Assembly (NCBI GenBank): GCA_005793295.1 | Contig: SXSX01000110.1 | Span: 1-15,120, forward strand | Direction of reading: 5' to 3' | Origin: Burkholderiales bacterium | Lineage (GTDB): Bacteria; Pseudomonadota; Gammaproteobacteria; Burkholderiales; Burkholderiaceae_C | Length of the DNA: 15,120 nt | Part shown: piece by piece, positions 1 to 6,826 of the stretch | Numbering within the stretch: position 1 is the stretch's first letter | Layout of the letters: every line of letters starts with the position of its first letter | Made by a program: the position numbers and the translations under genes | Notes under the pieces: model-generated | Told to the model about the DNA's origin: nothing | The model's database searches: none | What the model saw: the letters and a program-made list of their open reading frames with translations, nothing else

Positions 1-1218
1 ACCGGTCGTATTTGTCCTGCTCCGTGCGAAGCGGCGTGTACTTTAAACGTCAATGGCAACGCTGTCGGGATCAAGTCCATCGAACATGCCATCATCGACC
101 GTGCGTGGGCCGAGGGCTGGGTTACGGCCCAGCCGCCCAAAGTGAAGACCGGTAAAAAAGTAGCTGTGGTGGGCTCGGGCCCTGCGGGAATGGCTGCGGC
201 TCAACAGCTTGCCCGCGTCGGTCACGATGTCACACTGTTTGAAAAAAATGACCGGATTGGCGGCTTGTTGCGCTATGGCATTCCTGACTTCAAGATGGAA
301 AAGTCCCACATAGATCGGCGGGCCCAACAGCTTGAAGCCGAAGGTGTCACTATCCGCACCAGTGTGATGGTGGGCGAACTCCCTAAAGGCTCGAAGGTCA
401 CCAACTGGGCGGCCCAGACCATCACCCCCGCTCAACTGAAAAAAGATTTTGATGCGGTCTTGTTAACAGGTGGCTCTGAGCAGTCGCGTGATTTGCCTGC
501 ACCTGGCCGCGACTTGGCGGGTATTCACTTCGCTATGGAGTTCTTGCCGCAACAAAACAAGCTCAACGCGGGAGACAAGCTCAAAGACCAAAAAATTGAA
601 CAAATCCGTGCTGACGGCAAACACGTCGTCGTCATTGGCGGCGGCGACACGGGCTCTGACTGCGTAGGCACCAGCACACGCCACGGCGCTCTGGGTGTGG
701 TGCAGTTTGAAGTGATGCCCTTGCCGCCTGAGCAAGAAGATAAGCCTTTGGTTTGGCCCTATTGGCCGCTTAAATTGCGAACCAGCTCAAGCCATGACGA
801 GAGCTCTGAAAAAGGGATTCTTAAACGCGAGTTCGCCATTTCAACCAAAGAGTTTGTGGGAGAAAAAGGCCAGGTCACTGGCGTGAAGACCGTGCGTGTG
901 GAATGGAAAGACGGCAAGATGGTTGAAGTTGCCGGGACCGAAGAAATCATCAAAGCGGACTTGGTTTTGCTTGCGATGGGATTTGTTAACCCCGTGGCAA
1001 CCGTTTTGGATGGCTTTGGTGTCGAAAAAGATGCCCGTGGCAACGCCAAAGCCACTACCGAGCTTGCGGGTGGGTACGCCACCAACACCCACAAAGTGTT
1101 TGCTGCGGGAGATATCCGTCGCGGCCAATCCTTGGTGGTTTGGGCCATTCGCGAAGGTCGCCAAGCCGCACGAGCCGTGGATGAGTTCTTGATGGGCGTC
1201 AGTGATTTGCCTCGCTAA
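1..1218 (+). CDS. gltD: Glutamate synthase (NADPH) small subunit, 5'-truncated by the window edge
   Basis: This is the small subunit of NADPH-dependent glutamate synthase. It carries FAD, oxidises NADPH and passes electrons through Fe-S centres to the large subunit GltB, which makes glutamate from glutamine and 2-oxoglutarate in the cytoplasm. The reading frame is open from base 1, giving 405 visible residues against about 470-490 in the family, so roughly the first 80 are missing. Visible evidence: a CxxxCxxxC cysteine cluster at codons 5, 9 and 13, typical of the N-terminal 4Fe-4S region; an FAD Rossmann motif (GSGPAG, about bases 172-189); a second nucleotide-binding motif (GGGDTG, about 637-654); and a C-terminal AAGDIRRGQSLVVWAI segment typical of this flavoprotein family. 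An internal GTG at 142 is not the start, because conserved family sequence continues upstream of it. gltB is expected just upstream. A terminator hairpin follows at 1254. Confidence 0.95.
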   Translation, partial: TGRICPAPCEAACTLNVNGNAVGIKSIEHAIIDRAWAEGWVTAQPPKVKTGKKVAVVGSGPAGMAAAQQLARVGHDVTLFEKNDRIGGLLRYGIPDFKMEKSHIDRRAQQLEAEGVTIRTSVMVGELPKGSKVTNWAAQTITPAQLKKDFDAVLLTGGSEQSRDLPAPGRDLAGIHFAMEFLPQQNKLNAGDKLKDQKIEQIRADGKHVVVIGGGDTGSDCVGTSTRHGALGVVQFEVMPLPPEQEDKPLVWPYWPLKLRTSSSHDESSEKGILKREFAISTKEFVGEKGQVTGVKTVRVEWKDGKMVEVAGTEEIIKADLVLLAMGFVNPVATVLDGFGVEKDARGNAKATTELAGGYATNTHKVFAAGDIRRGQSLVVWAIREGRQAARAVDEFLMGVSDLPR

Positions 1219-1235
1219 TGTCTTACTAGAGGCGG

Positions 1236-1241
1236 TAAAAT
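1236..1241 (+). promoter_or_regulatory. Candidate -10 element (TAAAAT) upstream of mlaF
   Basis: TAAAAT, a 5/6 match to the sigma-70 -10 consensus, lies in the short gap between gltD and mlaF, in the context GGTAAAATTCCG. A near-identical context (GCGTAAAATTGCG) precedes the ABC ATPase gene at 5074. No convincing -35 hexamer sits at the normal distance; TTGCCT at 1207-1212 is about 23 bases away, which is too far. Initiation would fall near 1248-1250, just before the hairpin at 1254. It is the best candidate for driving the mla operon independently of gltBD. Confidence 0.4.
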
Positions 1242-1253
1242 TCCGTATGATCC

Positions 1254-1280
1254 AAAGGCTGGGTAATCTCCCAGCCTTTT
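1254..1280 (+). terminator. Intrinsic terminator hairpin after gltD, adjacent to the mlaF start
   Basis: A perfect 10-bp inverted repeat, AAAGGCTGGG (1254-1263) and CCCAGCCTTT (1270-1279), flanks a 6-base loop TAATCT and is followed by a T-rich tract (TTTTCCTTTT, 1277-1286). This is the form of a rho-independent terminator and most simply ends the gltBD transcript. It finishes only about 7 bases before the mlaF ATG at 1287, leaving a pyrimidine-rich stretch with no Shine-Dalgarno sequence in front of that gene. The repeat is seen directly; termination activity is inferred. Confidence 0.85.
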
Positions 1281-1286
1281 CCTTTT

Positions 1287-2105
1287 ATGGCCTCAAACAC
1301 CGACTCTCCACTTGTTGAACTGAAAAACCTACGCTTCGGTTACGGAGAGAGGGTGATTCTGGATGGAATTTCATTGACTGTTCCGCGTGGAAAAGTCACC
1401 GCCCTCATGGGCGCATCGGGTGGGGGAAAGACAACCATTTTGCGGTTAATTGGCGGACAAAATACCGCGCAATCGGGCGAGTTGCTTTTTGACGGCGACG
1501 ATGTGACCCGCATGAACCATACGCAGTTGTACGCGGCCCGCCGGCGCATGGGCATGCTTTTTCAGTTTGGCGCCTTGTTTGCTGATTTGTCTGTTTTTGA
1601 AAATGTGGCATTCCCATTGCGCGAGCACACCCATTTGTCTGAAAGCCTCATTCGCGATATTGTTTTGATGAAGCTCAACGCGGTGGGTTTACGCGGAGCG
1701 CGTGATTTGATGCCCAGTGAAGTTTCTGGCGGGATGGCGCGGCGCATTGCTTTGGCCCGGGCCATTGCCTTGGACCCTGAGTTGGTGATGTATGACGAGC
1801 CTTTTTCCGGTTTAGATCCGATTTCTTTGGGAACATCTGCGCGATTGATTCGCCAACTCAATGACTCGATGGGCTTGACCAGTATTTTTGTATCGCATGA
1901 GCTCGAGCAAACCTTTGCGATTGCCGACCATGTCATTATTTTGGCCAACGGCAAAATTGCGACCCAAGGAACGCCAGACGAAGTTCGTAAGAGCCAAGAC
2001 CCTTTGGTTTATCAGTACGTGAATGCTTTGCCTGACGGCCCGGTGCGTTTTCATTACCCCGGTGTCAGCGTAGAAGAGGATTTTGGTGTGGGAGCGACGC
2101 AATGA
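1287..2105 (+). CDS. mlaF: Phospholipid ABC transporter ATP-binding protein MlaF
   Basis: This is the cytoplasmic ATPase of the MlaFEDB inner-membrane complex, which maintains outer-membrane lipid asymmetry by moving phospholipids between the MlaC carrier and the inner membrane. The 272-residue protein has a Walker A motif GASGGGKTT (42-50), Q-loop glutamine at 93, a VSGGM signature (146-150), Walker B LVMYDE (166-171) and an H-loop histidine at 204. The segment REHTHLSESLI and the C-terminal DGPVRFHYPG tail resemble MlaF rather than generic ABC ATPases; in E. coli the C-terminal extension contacts MlaB. Length agrees with E. coli MlaF (269), which supports ATG 1287 despite the absence of a Shine-Dalgarno sequence and the hairpin just upstream. 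The stop overlaps the mlaE start in ATGA. Confidence 0.95.
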   Translation: MASNTDSPLVELKNLRFGYGERVILDGISLTVPRGKVTALMGASGGGKTTILRLIGGQNTAQSGELLFDGDDVTRMNHTQLYAARRRMGMLFQFGALFADLSVFENVAFPLREHTHLSESLIRDIVLMKLNAVGLRGARDLMPSEVSGGMARRIALARAIALDPELVMYDEPFSGLDPISLGTSARLIRQLNDSMGLTSIFVSHELEQTFAIADHVIILANGKIATQGTPDEVRKSQDPLVYQYVNALPDGPVRFHYPGVSVEEDFGVGATQ

Positions 2106-2884
2106 ACGGGCAGAAATTAGCAGATATTGGCTTTGCGATGCGCCGTCAGATAGCGGATTTGGGCTACGGAGCGCGGCTTTTTGTTCGTCTATTGAAAACC
2201 TTTGCCTCGAGTTTGCGGCGCTTTGGTCTGATTCGCGATCAAATTCATTTTTTAGGTAACTATTCACTCGCCATTATTGCGGTTTCTGGCCTTTTTGTGG
2301 GTTTTGTTTTTGGCCTGCAAGGGTATTACACCCTGCAGCGTTACGGCTCTTCGGAGGCCTTGGGCTTGCTGGTGACTTTGAGTTTGGTACGGGAGCTCGG
2401 CCCAGTCGTCACGGCGCTGTTATTTGCTGGACGTGCTGGAACATCCCTCACGGCTGAGATTGGTTTGATGAAAGCGGGTGAGCAACTCAGCGTGATGGAA
2501 ATGATGGCGGTAGACCCGGTTCAACGCGTCTTGGCGCCGCGATTTTGGGCGGGGGTGATTTCGATGCCCCTGCTTGCTGCAGTTTTCAGCGCGATGGGAA
2601 TTATTGGCGGTTGGGTGGTCGGAGTTTTGATGATTGGGGTGGATTCAGGTTCTTTTTGGAGTCAGATCCAAGGCGGCGTGGATGTTTGGAAAGACGTGGG
2701 TAACGGGGTAATTAAAAGCATCGTGTTTGGTTTTACAGTCACCTTCGTCGCTTTATTGCAAGGGTTTGAGGCGCAACCCACCCCCGAAGGTGTGGCCAGT
2801 GCTACGACGCGAACCGTCGTTGTCGCTTCCTTGGCAGTGCTCGGTCTAGACTTTATTTTGACCGCCATGATGTTTACGATTTAA
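2102..2884 (+). CDS. mlaE: Phospholipid ABC transporter permease MlaE
   Basis: This is the inner-membrane permease of the Mla complex; two copies form the lipid pathway between MlaF ATPases and the MlaD hexamer. The 260-residue protein is strongly hydrophobic, with an N-terminal amphipathic stretch (about 1-45) followed by about five membrane segments starting near residue 57. The segment EIGLMKAGEQLSVMEMMAVDP, split here into EIGLMKAGEQ and a following MMAVDP, is the conserved coupling region of the MlaE/YrbE permease family. The ATG overlaps the mlaF stop by 4 bases, indicating translational coupling and equal supply of the two subunits. mlaD follows after 13 bases. Nothing is missing relative to the usual 255-265 residue family length. 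Confidence 0.95.
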   Translation: MNGQKLADIGFAMRRQIADLGYGARLFVRLLKTFASSLRRFGLIRDQIHFLGNYSLAIIAVSGLFVGFVFGLQGYYTLQRYGSSEALGLLVTLSLVRELGPVVTALLFAGRAGTSLTAEIGLMKAGEQLSVMEMMAVDPVQRVLAPRFWAGVISMPLLAAVFSAMGIIGGWVVGVLMIGVDSGSFWSQIQGGVDVWKDVGNGVIKSIVFGFTVTFVALLQGFEAQPTPEGVASATTRTVVVASLAVLGLDFILTAMMFTI

Positions 2885-2897
2885 AGAAAGGTGTTGC

Positions 2898-3374
2898 ATG
2901 CAGCGCTCTAAAAATGATGTGTGGGTTGGATTATTTGTACTGATTGGTGCAGCATCCATTTTGTTTTTGGCACTGCAGTCTGCCAACTTGCTCAGTTTGA
3001 ACTTTCAGGCCACCTATGCCGTGACGGCGAAGTTTGACAATGTGGGCGGGCTCAAACCCAAAGCGGCGGTGCGAAGCGCAGGCGTGGTGGTGGGCCGGGT
3101 TGAAAAAATTATTTTTGACGACAAAACCTTTCAAGCCCGCGTTATTCTGGCAATGCAAAGTCAGTACGCTTTCCCCAAAGACAGTTCTTTGAAAATTTTG
3201 ACCAGCGGCTTGCTCGGCGAACAGTACCTTGGCATTGAAGCCGGCGCGGATGAAAAAATACTGACGGCCGGGGATTCCCTGACCAACACCCAGTCTGCCG
3301 TCGTGCTTGAAAACCTGATCAGTCAATTCCTCTATAGCAAAGCTGCTGACAGCACTGGCAAAGCGCAGGAATAA
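2898..3374 (+). CDS. mlaD: MCE-family phospholipid transport protein MlaD
   Basis: MlaD is anchored in the inner membrane, faces the periplasm, and forms a hexameric ring on MlaE that exchanges phospholipids with MlaC. The 158-residue sequence has a single N-terminal membrane anchor (about 9-27) and an MCE domain (about 39-117). Within it the FDNVGGLK segment (46-53) and the following VRSAGVVVGRV segment are diagnostic, and SGLLGEQYLGIEAG lies where the MCE pore loop and final strand occur. A C-terminal helix (SAVVLENLISQFLY) fits the helical core that assembles the ring. It is somewhat shorter than E. coli MlaD (183). A good Shine-Dalgarno GAAAGG (2886-2891) sits 6 bases before the ATG. Confidence 0.94.
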   Translation: MQRSKNDVWVGLFVLIGAASILFLALQSANLLSLNFQATYAVTAKFDNVGGLKPKAAVRSAGVVVGRVEKIIFDDKTFQARVILAMQSQYAFPKDSSLKILTSGLLGEQYLGIEAGADEKILTAGDSLTNTQSAVVLENLISQFLYSKAADSTGKAQE

Positions 3375-3376
3375 GC

Positions 3377-4078
3377 ATGCGGATTTTAGTTTTGGGCTTG
3401 TTGGTTGTATTGCAAGCCTGTGCGAGCGTTCCTAACCCCAACCCAGACCCACGCGATCCTTGGGAGACTTTGAATCGAAATGTGTATGGGGTCAACGATG
3501 CCCTAGACCGCAGCGTTCTCAGGCCGGTGGCTATTGCCTACCGGGACGGACTTCCTTATTGGGTCCGCAAAGGCGTTTCCAACTTCTTTGGTAATTTATC
3601 TGATGTCTGGTCTGGTTTTAACCATGCCATCACGCTAGAAGGCCGTGCGGCTAAAGACAGTTTTGGCCGGGTCATTATTAACAGCACAGCGGGAATTTTA
3701 GGCGTCATCGATGTGGCAACAGATTTGAATTTGGAAAAAAATCCTGCCGATTTCGGGGTTACTTTGGGGCGTTGGGGCGTGAATCCGGGTCCCTACGTGG
3801 TGTTGCCTCTGCTGGGCCCCTATACGCTGCGCGAAGTTGTGGTCTTGCCTTTGGATCGAAAAGCCAATCTGGTAAATCAAATCGGTAATGAAAATTTACG
3901 CACCAGCTTGACCGTTTTGAATTTTGTGGATGATCGCGCCATCTACTTGAAAGTGACCGATGTGATGGACGGGGCGGCGTTAGACCCGTACTCTTTTACC
4001 CGGGATGCGTATTTGCAGCGTCAGCGCTATCGGCAGTTCAATGGCAGTCCGCCGGAAGAGATTGTCGTGAAACCCTAA
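3377..4078 (+). CDS. mlaA: Outer-membrane phospholipid-removal lipoprotein MlaA (VacJ)
   Basis: MlaA sits in the outer membrane, typically with a trimeric porin, and removes misplaced phospholipids from the outer leaflet to hand to MlaC. The 233-residue precursor has a short lipoprotein signal with lipobox LQAC and the lipidated cysteine at residue 15; residue +2 is alanine, not aspartate, which fits outer-membrane sorting. A proline-rich linker leads into the DPWETLNR motif (27-34) that opens the MlaA/VacJ domain. Later motifs GRWGVNPGPYVVLPLLGP and LREVV are typical of the family. AGGA at 3367-3370 serves as ribosome site, and the gene follows mlaD by 2 bases. In E. coli mlaA is unlinked to mlaFEDCB, whereas here the outer-membrane partner is co-transcribed with the rest. 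Confidence 0.94.
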   Translation: MRILVLGLLVVLQACASVPNPNPDPRDPWETLNRNVYGVNDALDRSVLRPVAIAYRDGLPYWVRKGVSNFFGNLSDVWSGFNHAITLEGRAAKDSFGRVIINSTAGILGVIDVATDLNLEKNPADFGVTLGRWGVNPGPYVVLPLLGPYTLREVVVLPLDRKANLVNQIGNENLRTSLTVLNFVDDRAIYLKVTDVMDGAALDPYSFTRDAYLQRQRYRQFNGSPPEEIVVKP

Positions 4079-4109
4079 AATATCCACAAAGGTAACAAAG
4101 GGATAAAAA

Positions 4110-4763
4110 ATGGTTTTCAAACACAATAGCTGGATTCGGGTGTGGTCGGTGGTGTGCGCACTAGTTGCAAGCTTGGCTGTGCCTGGTTTTGCGCATGCCG
4201 AAGATGAAACTGCGGACGCATTTGTTAAGCGTTTGTCGGTGGATGTGCTCGACACCATCAAAAAAGACAAAGGTATGCGTTCTGGCGATATCGCCCGGGT
4301 GATCACTTTAGTCGACACCCGCATCATGCCCAGTGTTGATTTTCAGCGGATGACGTCATCAGCCGTGGGCCCAGCCTGGCGTCAAGCTACGCCGGAACAG
4401 CAAAAACGCTTACAAGACGAGTTCAAGATCTTGTTGGTTCGAACCTATGCTGGCGCCTTGTCGCAGGTCAGCGATCAGGTGGTATTTATCAAACCCGTTC
4501 GTATTGCCCCAGAGGATAAAGAAGTCATCGTGCGTACCGAAGTCCGCGGCGGGACCGACCCAATTCAATTGGAGTACCGAATGGAAAGAACTCCAAACGA
4601 AGGATCGGGGTGGAAAATTTATAACATCAACGTTTTGGGCGTGTGGTTGGTTGAAACCTACAAAAGCCAATTCACCCAGATCATCAATAGCAAAGGCATT
4701 GACGGTTTGATTGAGACTTTGGTGGCGCGTAACAAAACCAACACCACTGCTAAAAAAGGTTGA
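4110..4763 (+). CDS. mlaC: Periplasmic phospholipid carrier MlaC
   Basis: MlaC is the soluble periplasmic shuttle that carries phospholipid between MlaA and the inner-membrane MlaFEDB complex. The 217-residue precursor has a classical signal peptide: basic start, hydrophobic core and AHA-type cleavage after about residue 30. The mature part carries the MlaC/Ttg2D domain, including the VDTRIMPSVDFQRMTSSAVG segment (split around residue 75) and the EEQ-like APEQQKRLQDEFKILLVRTY-type helix, here beginning with TPEQQ. The late segment WKIYNINVLGVWLVETYKSQF is highly characteristic. Two ACAAAGG repeats precede the start (4086-4092 and 4095-4101); the second supplies Shine-Dalgarno AAAGGG 7 bases before the ATG. 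Length matches E. coli MlaC (211). Confidence 0.93.
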   Translation: MVFKHNSWIRVWSVVCALVASLAVPGFAHAEDETADAFVKRLSVDVLDTIKKDKGMRSGDIARVITLVDTRIMPSVDFQRMTSSAVGPAWRQATPEQQKRLQDEFKILLVRTYAGALSQVSDQVVFIKPVRIAPEDKEVIVRTEVRGGTDPIQLEYRMERTPNEGSGWKIYNINVLGVWLVETYKSQFTQIINSKGIDGLIETLVARNKTNTTAKKG

Positions 4764-4764
4764 T

Positions 4765-5055
4765 GTGTTGCGTTTGCCTCAGACCTTAATGCACCCACAA
4801 GCGCAGGGGTGCCTGCAGGAACTTCAGGCGGGGATGGCCACTGCGGCATCCCCCGTTGTGGTCGATGCATCGGCGCTGACTGCGTTTGACTCCTGTGCGC
4901 TTGCGGTGCTGCTGGCGTTGCGACGAAGCACTGCGCTGGCAGGCAAGGAATTGCGCTTAAAGGGTCTGCCCGAACAGCTGAAAGTGCTGGCATCGGTTTA
5001 CGGTGTTCAAGACTTGATTTCAGACGCACCGTCCCCTATTGGCCTTGCGCCTTAA
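4765..5055 (+). CDS. mlaB: STAS-domain protein MlaB
   Basis: MlaB is a small cytoplasmic STAS protein that binds MlaF and stabilises the transporter. I place the start at GTG 4765, one base after the mlaC stop, because AAGG (4756-4759) lies about 5 bases upstream; the in-frame ATG at 4711 would add 18 residues encoded inside mlaC and unlike the family. This gives 96 residues, close to E. coli MlaB (97). The core SPVVVDASALTAFDSCALAVL is the STAS strand-turn-helix; in this numbering the conserved acidic-plus-hydroxyl pair is Asp42-Ser43, where E. coli MlaB has Asp-Thr (Thr52). TTG at 4768 is an alternative start. Identification rests on the STAS pattern together with position at the end of the mla operon. 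Confidence 0.85.
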   Translation: MLRLPQTLMHPQAQGCLQELQAGMATAASPVVVDASALTAFDSCALAVLLALRRSTALAGKELRLKGLPEQLKVLASVYGVQDLISDAPSPIGLAP

Positions 5056-5073
5056 AGCTTAGGCTTCTGGGCG

Positions 5074-5079
5074 TAAAAT
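5074..5079 (+). promoter_or_regulatory. Candidate -10 element (TAAAAT) immediately upstream of the ABC-2 ATPase gene
   Basis: TAAAAT in the context GCGTAAAATTGCG lies 10 bases before the ATG at 5090, in the 34-base gap after mlaB. Initiation 6-8 bases downstream would give a transcript that is leaderless or nearly so, which fits the lack of any purine-rich ribosome site before this start. No good -35 hexamer is evident; TTGCGC at 5045-5050 is about 23 bases away. The motif matches the one before mlaF. Confidence 0.4.
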
Positions 5080-5089
5080 TGCGCTCTTC

Positions 5090-6058
5090 ATGCCTGCTAT
5101 TTCTTTTCAATCCATTTCCAAAGCCTTTCCGTCCCCCAAAGGACCTGCAGGCGCTACTTTCCTAGCTGTTGATGGGGTCAGCCTCGATATCGAGGAGGGT
5201 GAGTTTTTCGGATTGCTCGGACCCAACGGGGCTGGCAAGACCACCATGATCAGCATGCTGGCCGGTTTAACGCGACCTTTTTCAGGGCGGGTCAGTGTTT
5301 TAGGGAGCAATGTGCAAAGTGATTTTGCTCAAGCCCGGCGTAAATTGGGGGTGGTTCCGCAAGAATTGGTATTCGATCCCTTTTTCAATGTACGCGAGGC
5401 TTTGCGCATTCAATCTGGTTACTTTGGCGTCAAGAACAATGACGCGTGGATCGATGAGCTGCTTGAGAGTCTCGGCTTGAGCGACAAAGCCGATGCCAAT
5501 ATGCGCCAACTCTCGGGTGGAATGAAGCGCCGGGTGTTGGTCGCCCAAGCCCTGGTCCACAAGCCCCCGGTGATCGTGTTGGATGAGCCCACTGCAGGCG
5601 TCGATGTCGAGTTGCGGCAAACCCTTTGGCAGTTCATTGCAAAACTCAATAAGCAAGGCCATACCGTTTTGCTCACCACCCATTATTTGGAAGAAGCGGA
5701 AGCCTTGTGCGGACGAATCGCCATGCTGAAGTCAGGCCGCATCGTGGCCTTAGACCGCACCAGCGAACTTCTCAAAGCGGCATCGAGCAATGTTTTGCGT
5801 TTTAAGGTCGATGGGCTTTTGCCAAAAAACTTGGCCGACCAAGCCCGTATCACGGGCCGTATCGTTCAATTTCCTGCGCACGATGCGCTGGAAATTGAAG
5901 GCTTCCTCACAGCCGTTCGAGAAAGCGGCTTGGTGGCCCAAGACGTTGAAATCCGAAAGGCAGATTTAGAAGATGTGTTTTTGGATGTGATGAAAAAAAA
6001 TTCCGGACAAGCTAAACCAACTGCTTCCATCGCTCAAACGCAAGAGGCTTTGGTATGA
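5090..6058 (+). CDS. ABC-2-type transporter ATP-binding protein (YadG-like)
   Basis: This is the ATPase subunit of a two-component ABC-2 exporter; the next gene encodes the permease. The 322-residue protein has Walker A GPNGAGKTT (44-52), Q-loop Gln91, signature LSGGM (141-145), Walker B VIVLDE (161-166), a D-loop AGVD and the H-loop in LTTHYLEEAE. The region after about 230 is the family's variable C-terminal extension (alpha/beta, ending in DLEDVFLDVM). The overall pattern matches the E. coli YadG/CcmA-type family, for which the transported substrate is not established. The protein could serve envelope lipid or polysaccharide export; position after mla and before murA suggests an envelope role but does not prove one. 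No Shine-Dalgarno precedes the ATG. The stop overlaps the permease start in ATGA. Confidence 0.9.
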   Translation: MPAISFQSISKAFPSPKGPAGATFLAVDGVSLDIEEGEFFGLLGPNGAGKTTMISMLAGLTRPFSGRVSVLGSNVQSDFAQARRKLGVVPQELVFDPFFNVREALRIQSGYFGVKNNDAWIDELLESLGLSDKADANMRQLSGGMKRRVLVAQALVHKPPVIVLDEPTAGVDVELRQTLWQFIAKLNKQGHTVLLTTHYLEEAEALCGRIAMLKSGRIVALDRTSELLKAASSNVLRFKVDGLLPKNLADQARITGRIVQFPAHDALEIEGFLTAVRESGLVAQDVEIRKADLEDVFLDVMKKNSGQAKPTASIAQTQEALV

Positions 6059-6810
6059 CCGGCTGGCAAACCCTTTTGTACAAGGAAATTCTTCGTTTTT
6101 GGAAAGTGGCTTTCCAAACGATTGCGGGCCCCGTGCTCACAGCGATGCTGTACTTGTTGATTTTTGGACATGCTTTAGAAGACCACGTCAAGGTCTATGA
6201 CCAAGTGAGCTACACCGCTTTCTTGGTACCAGGCTTGGCAATGATGAGTCTTTTACAAAACGCCTTTGCTAACAGCTCGTCCTCGCTGATCATGAGTAAG
6301 GTGATGGGTAACTTGGTGTTTTTGTTGCTTACCCCCTTGTCCTATTGGCACTGGTTTGTGGCCTATGTGGGTGCGGCGGTGGTGCGCGGTTTGGTTGTAG
6401 GTGCGGGGGTCTTTGTGATCTCTGCCTTGTTTGCCAGCATCAGTTTTGAGCAGCCATTTTTTATTTTAGCTTTCGCCGTTATGGGTGCAGCATTGATGGG
6501 AACACTCGGTTTGATTGCGGGATTGTGGGCGGAAAAATTCGATCAGCTCGCAGCTTTTCAAAATTTTGTAGTGATGCCCATGACGTTTCTCAGCGGCGTT
6601 TTTTACTCTATACATTCGCTCCCTGCCTTTTGGCAAACTGTTAGTCACTTCAACCCATTCTTTTATATGATCGATGGATTTCGCTTCGGCTTTTTTGGCG
6701 TGAGTGATGTCTCGCCATGGCTAAGCATGAGCGTCGTAGGCGCATCCTTGTTGGCAGTTAGTGTGTTGGCCTTGTCTCTTTTGCGTAGCGGTTACAAGCT
6801 TCGAAGTTAA
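6055..6810 (+). CDS. ABC-2-type transporter permease (YadH-like)
   Basis: This is the membrane subunit paired with the preceding ATPase. The 251-residue protein has about six hydrophobic segments, beginning near residue 22 (IAGPVLTAMLYLLIFG) and ending with VVGASLLAVSVLALSLL. The motif FNPFFYMIDGFRFGFFG near residues 200-216 is characteristic of the C-terminal part of ABC-2 permeases, and MTFLSGVFYSIHSLPAFWQ before it is the usual re-entrant region. Length agrees with E. coli YadH (256). The start codon overlaps the ATPase stop by 4 bases, so the subunits are translationally coupled. The stop codon is followed at once by seven T residues (6811-6817), but without a stable hairpin in front, so read-through into the BolA gene is likely. 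The substrate cannot be told from sequence. Confidence 0.9.
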   Translation: MTGWQTLLYKEILRFWKVAFQTIAGPVLTAMLYLLIFGHALEDHVKVYDQVSYTAFLVPGLAMMSLLQNAFANSSSSLIMSKVMGNLVFLLLTPLSYWHWFVAYVGAAVVRGLVVGAGVFVISALFASISFEQPFFILAFAVMGAALMGTLGLIAGLWAEKFDQLAAFQNFVVMPMTFLSGVFYSIHSLPAFWQTVSHFNPFFYMIDGFRFGFFGVSDVSPWLSMSVVGASLLAVSVLALSLLRSGYKLRS

Positions 6811-6826
6811 TTTTTTTAAAACCACT

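Noticed and set aside
4076..4081. TAAAAT at the mlaA stop as a promoter for mlaC
   Set aside because: It overlaps the end of mlaA, and the nearest -35-like hexamer (TTGTCG at 4062-4067) is only 8 bases away. mlaC has a good Shine-Dalgarno and is better explained as part of the mla operon.
4711..4764. ATG 4711 as the mlaB start
   Set aside because: It would encode 18 residues inside mlaC with no STAS similarity; GTG 4765 has a suitable ribosome site and gives the normal MlaB length.
6799..6817. Possible terminator after the ABC-2 permease (CTTCGAAG followed by seven Ts)
   Set aside because: The palindrome leaves no room for a loop, so at most a 2-bp stem could form. The T run alone does not make a terminator, and the BolA gene starts 16 bases later.
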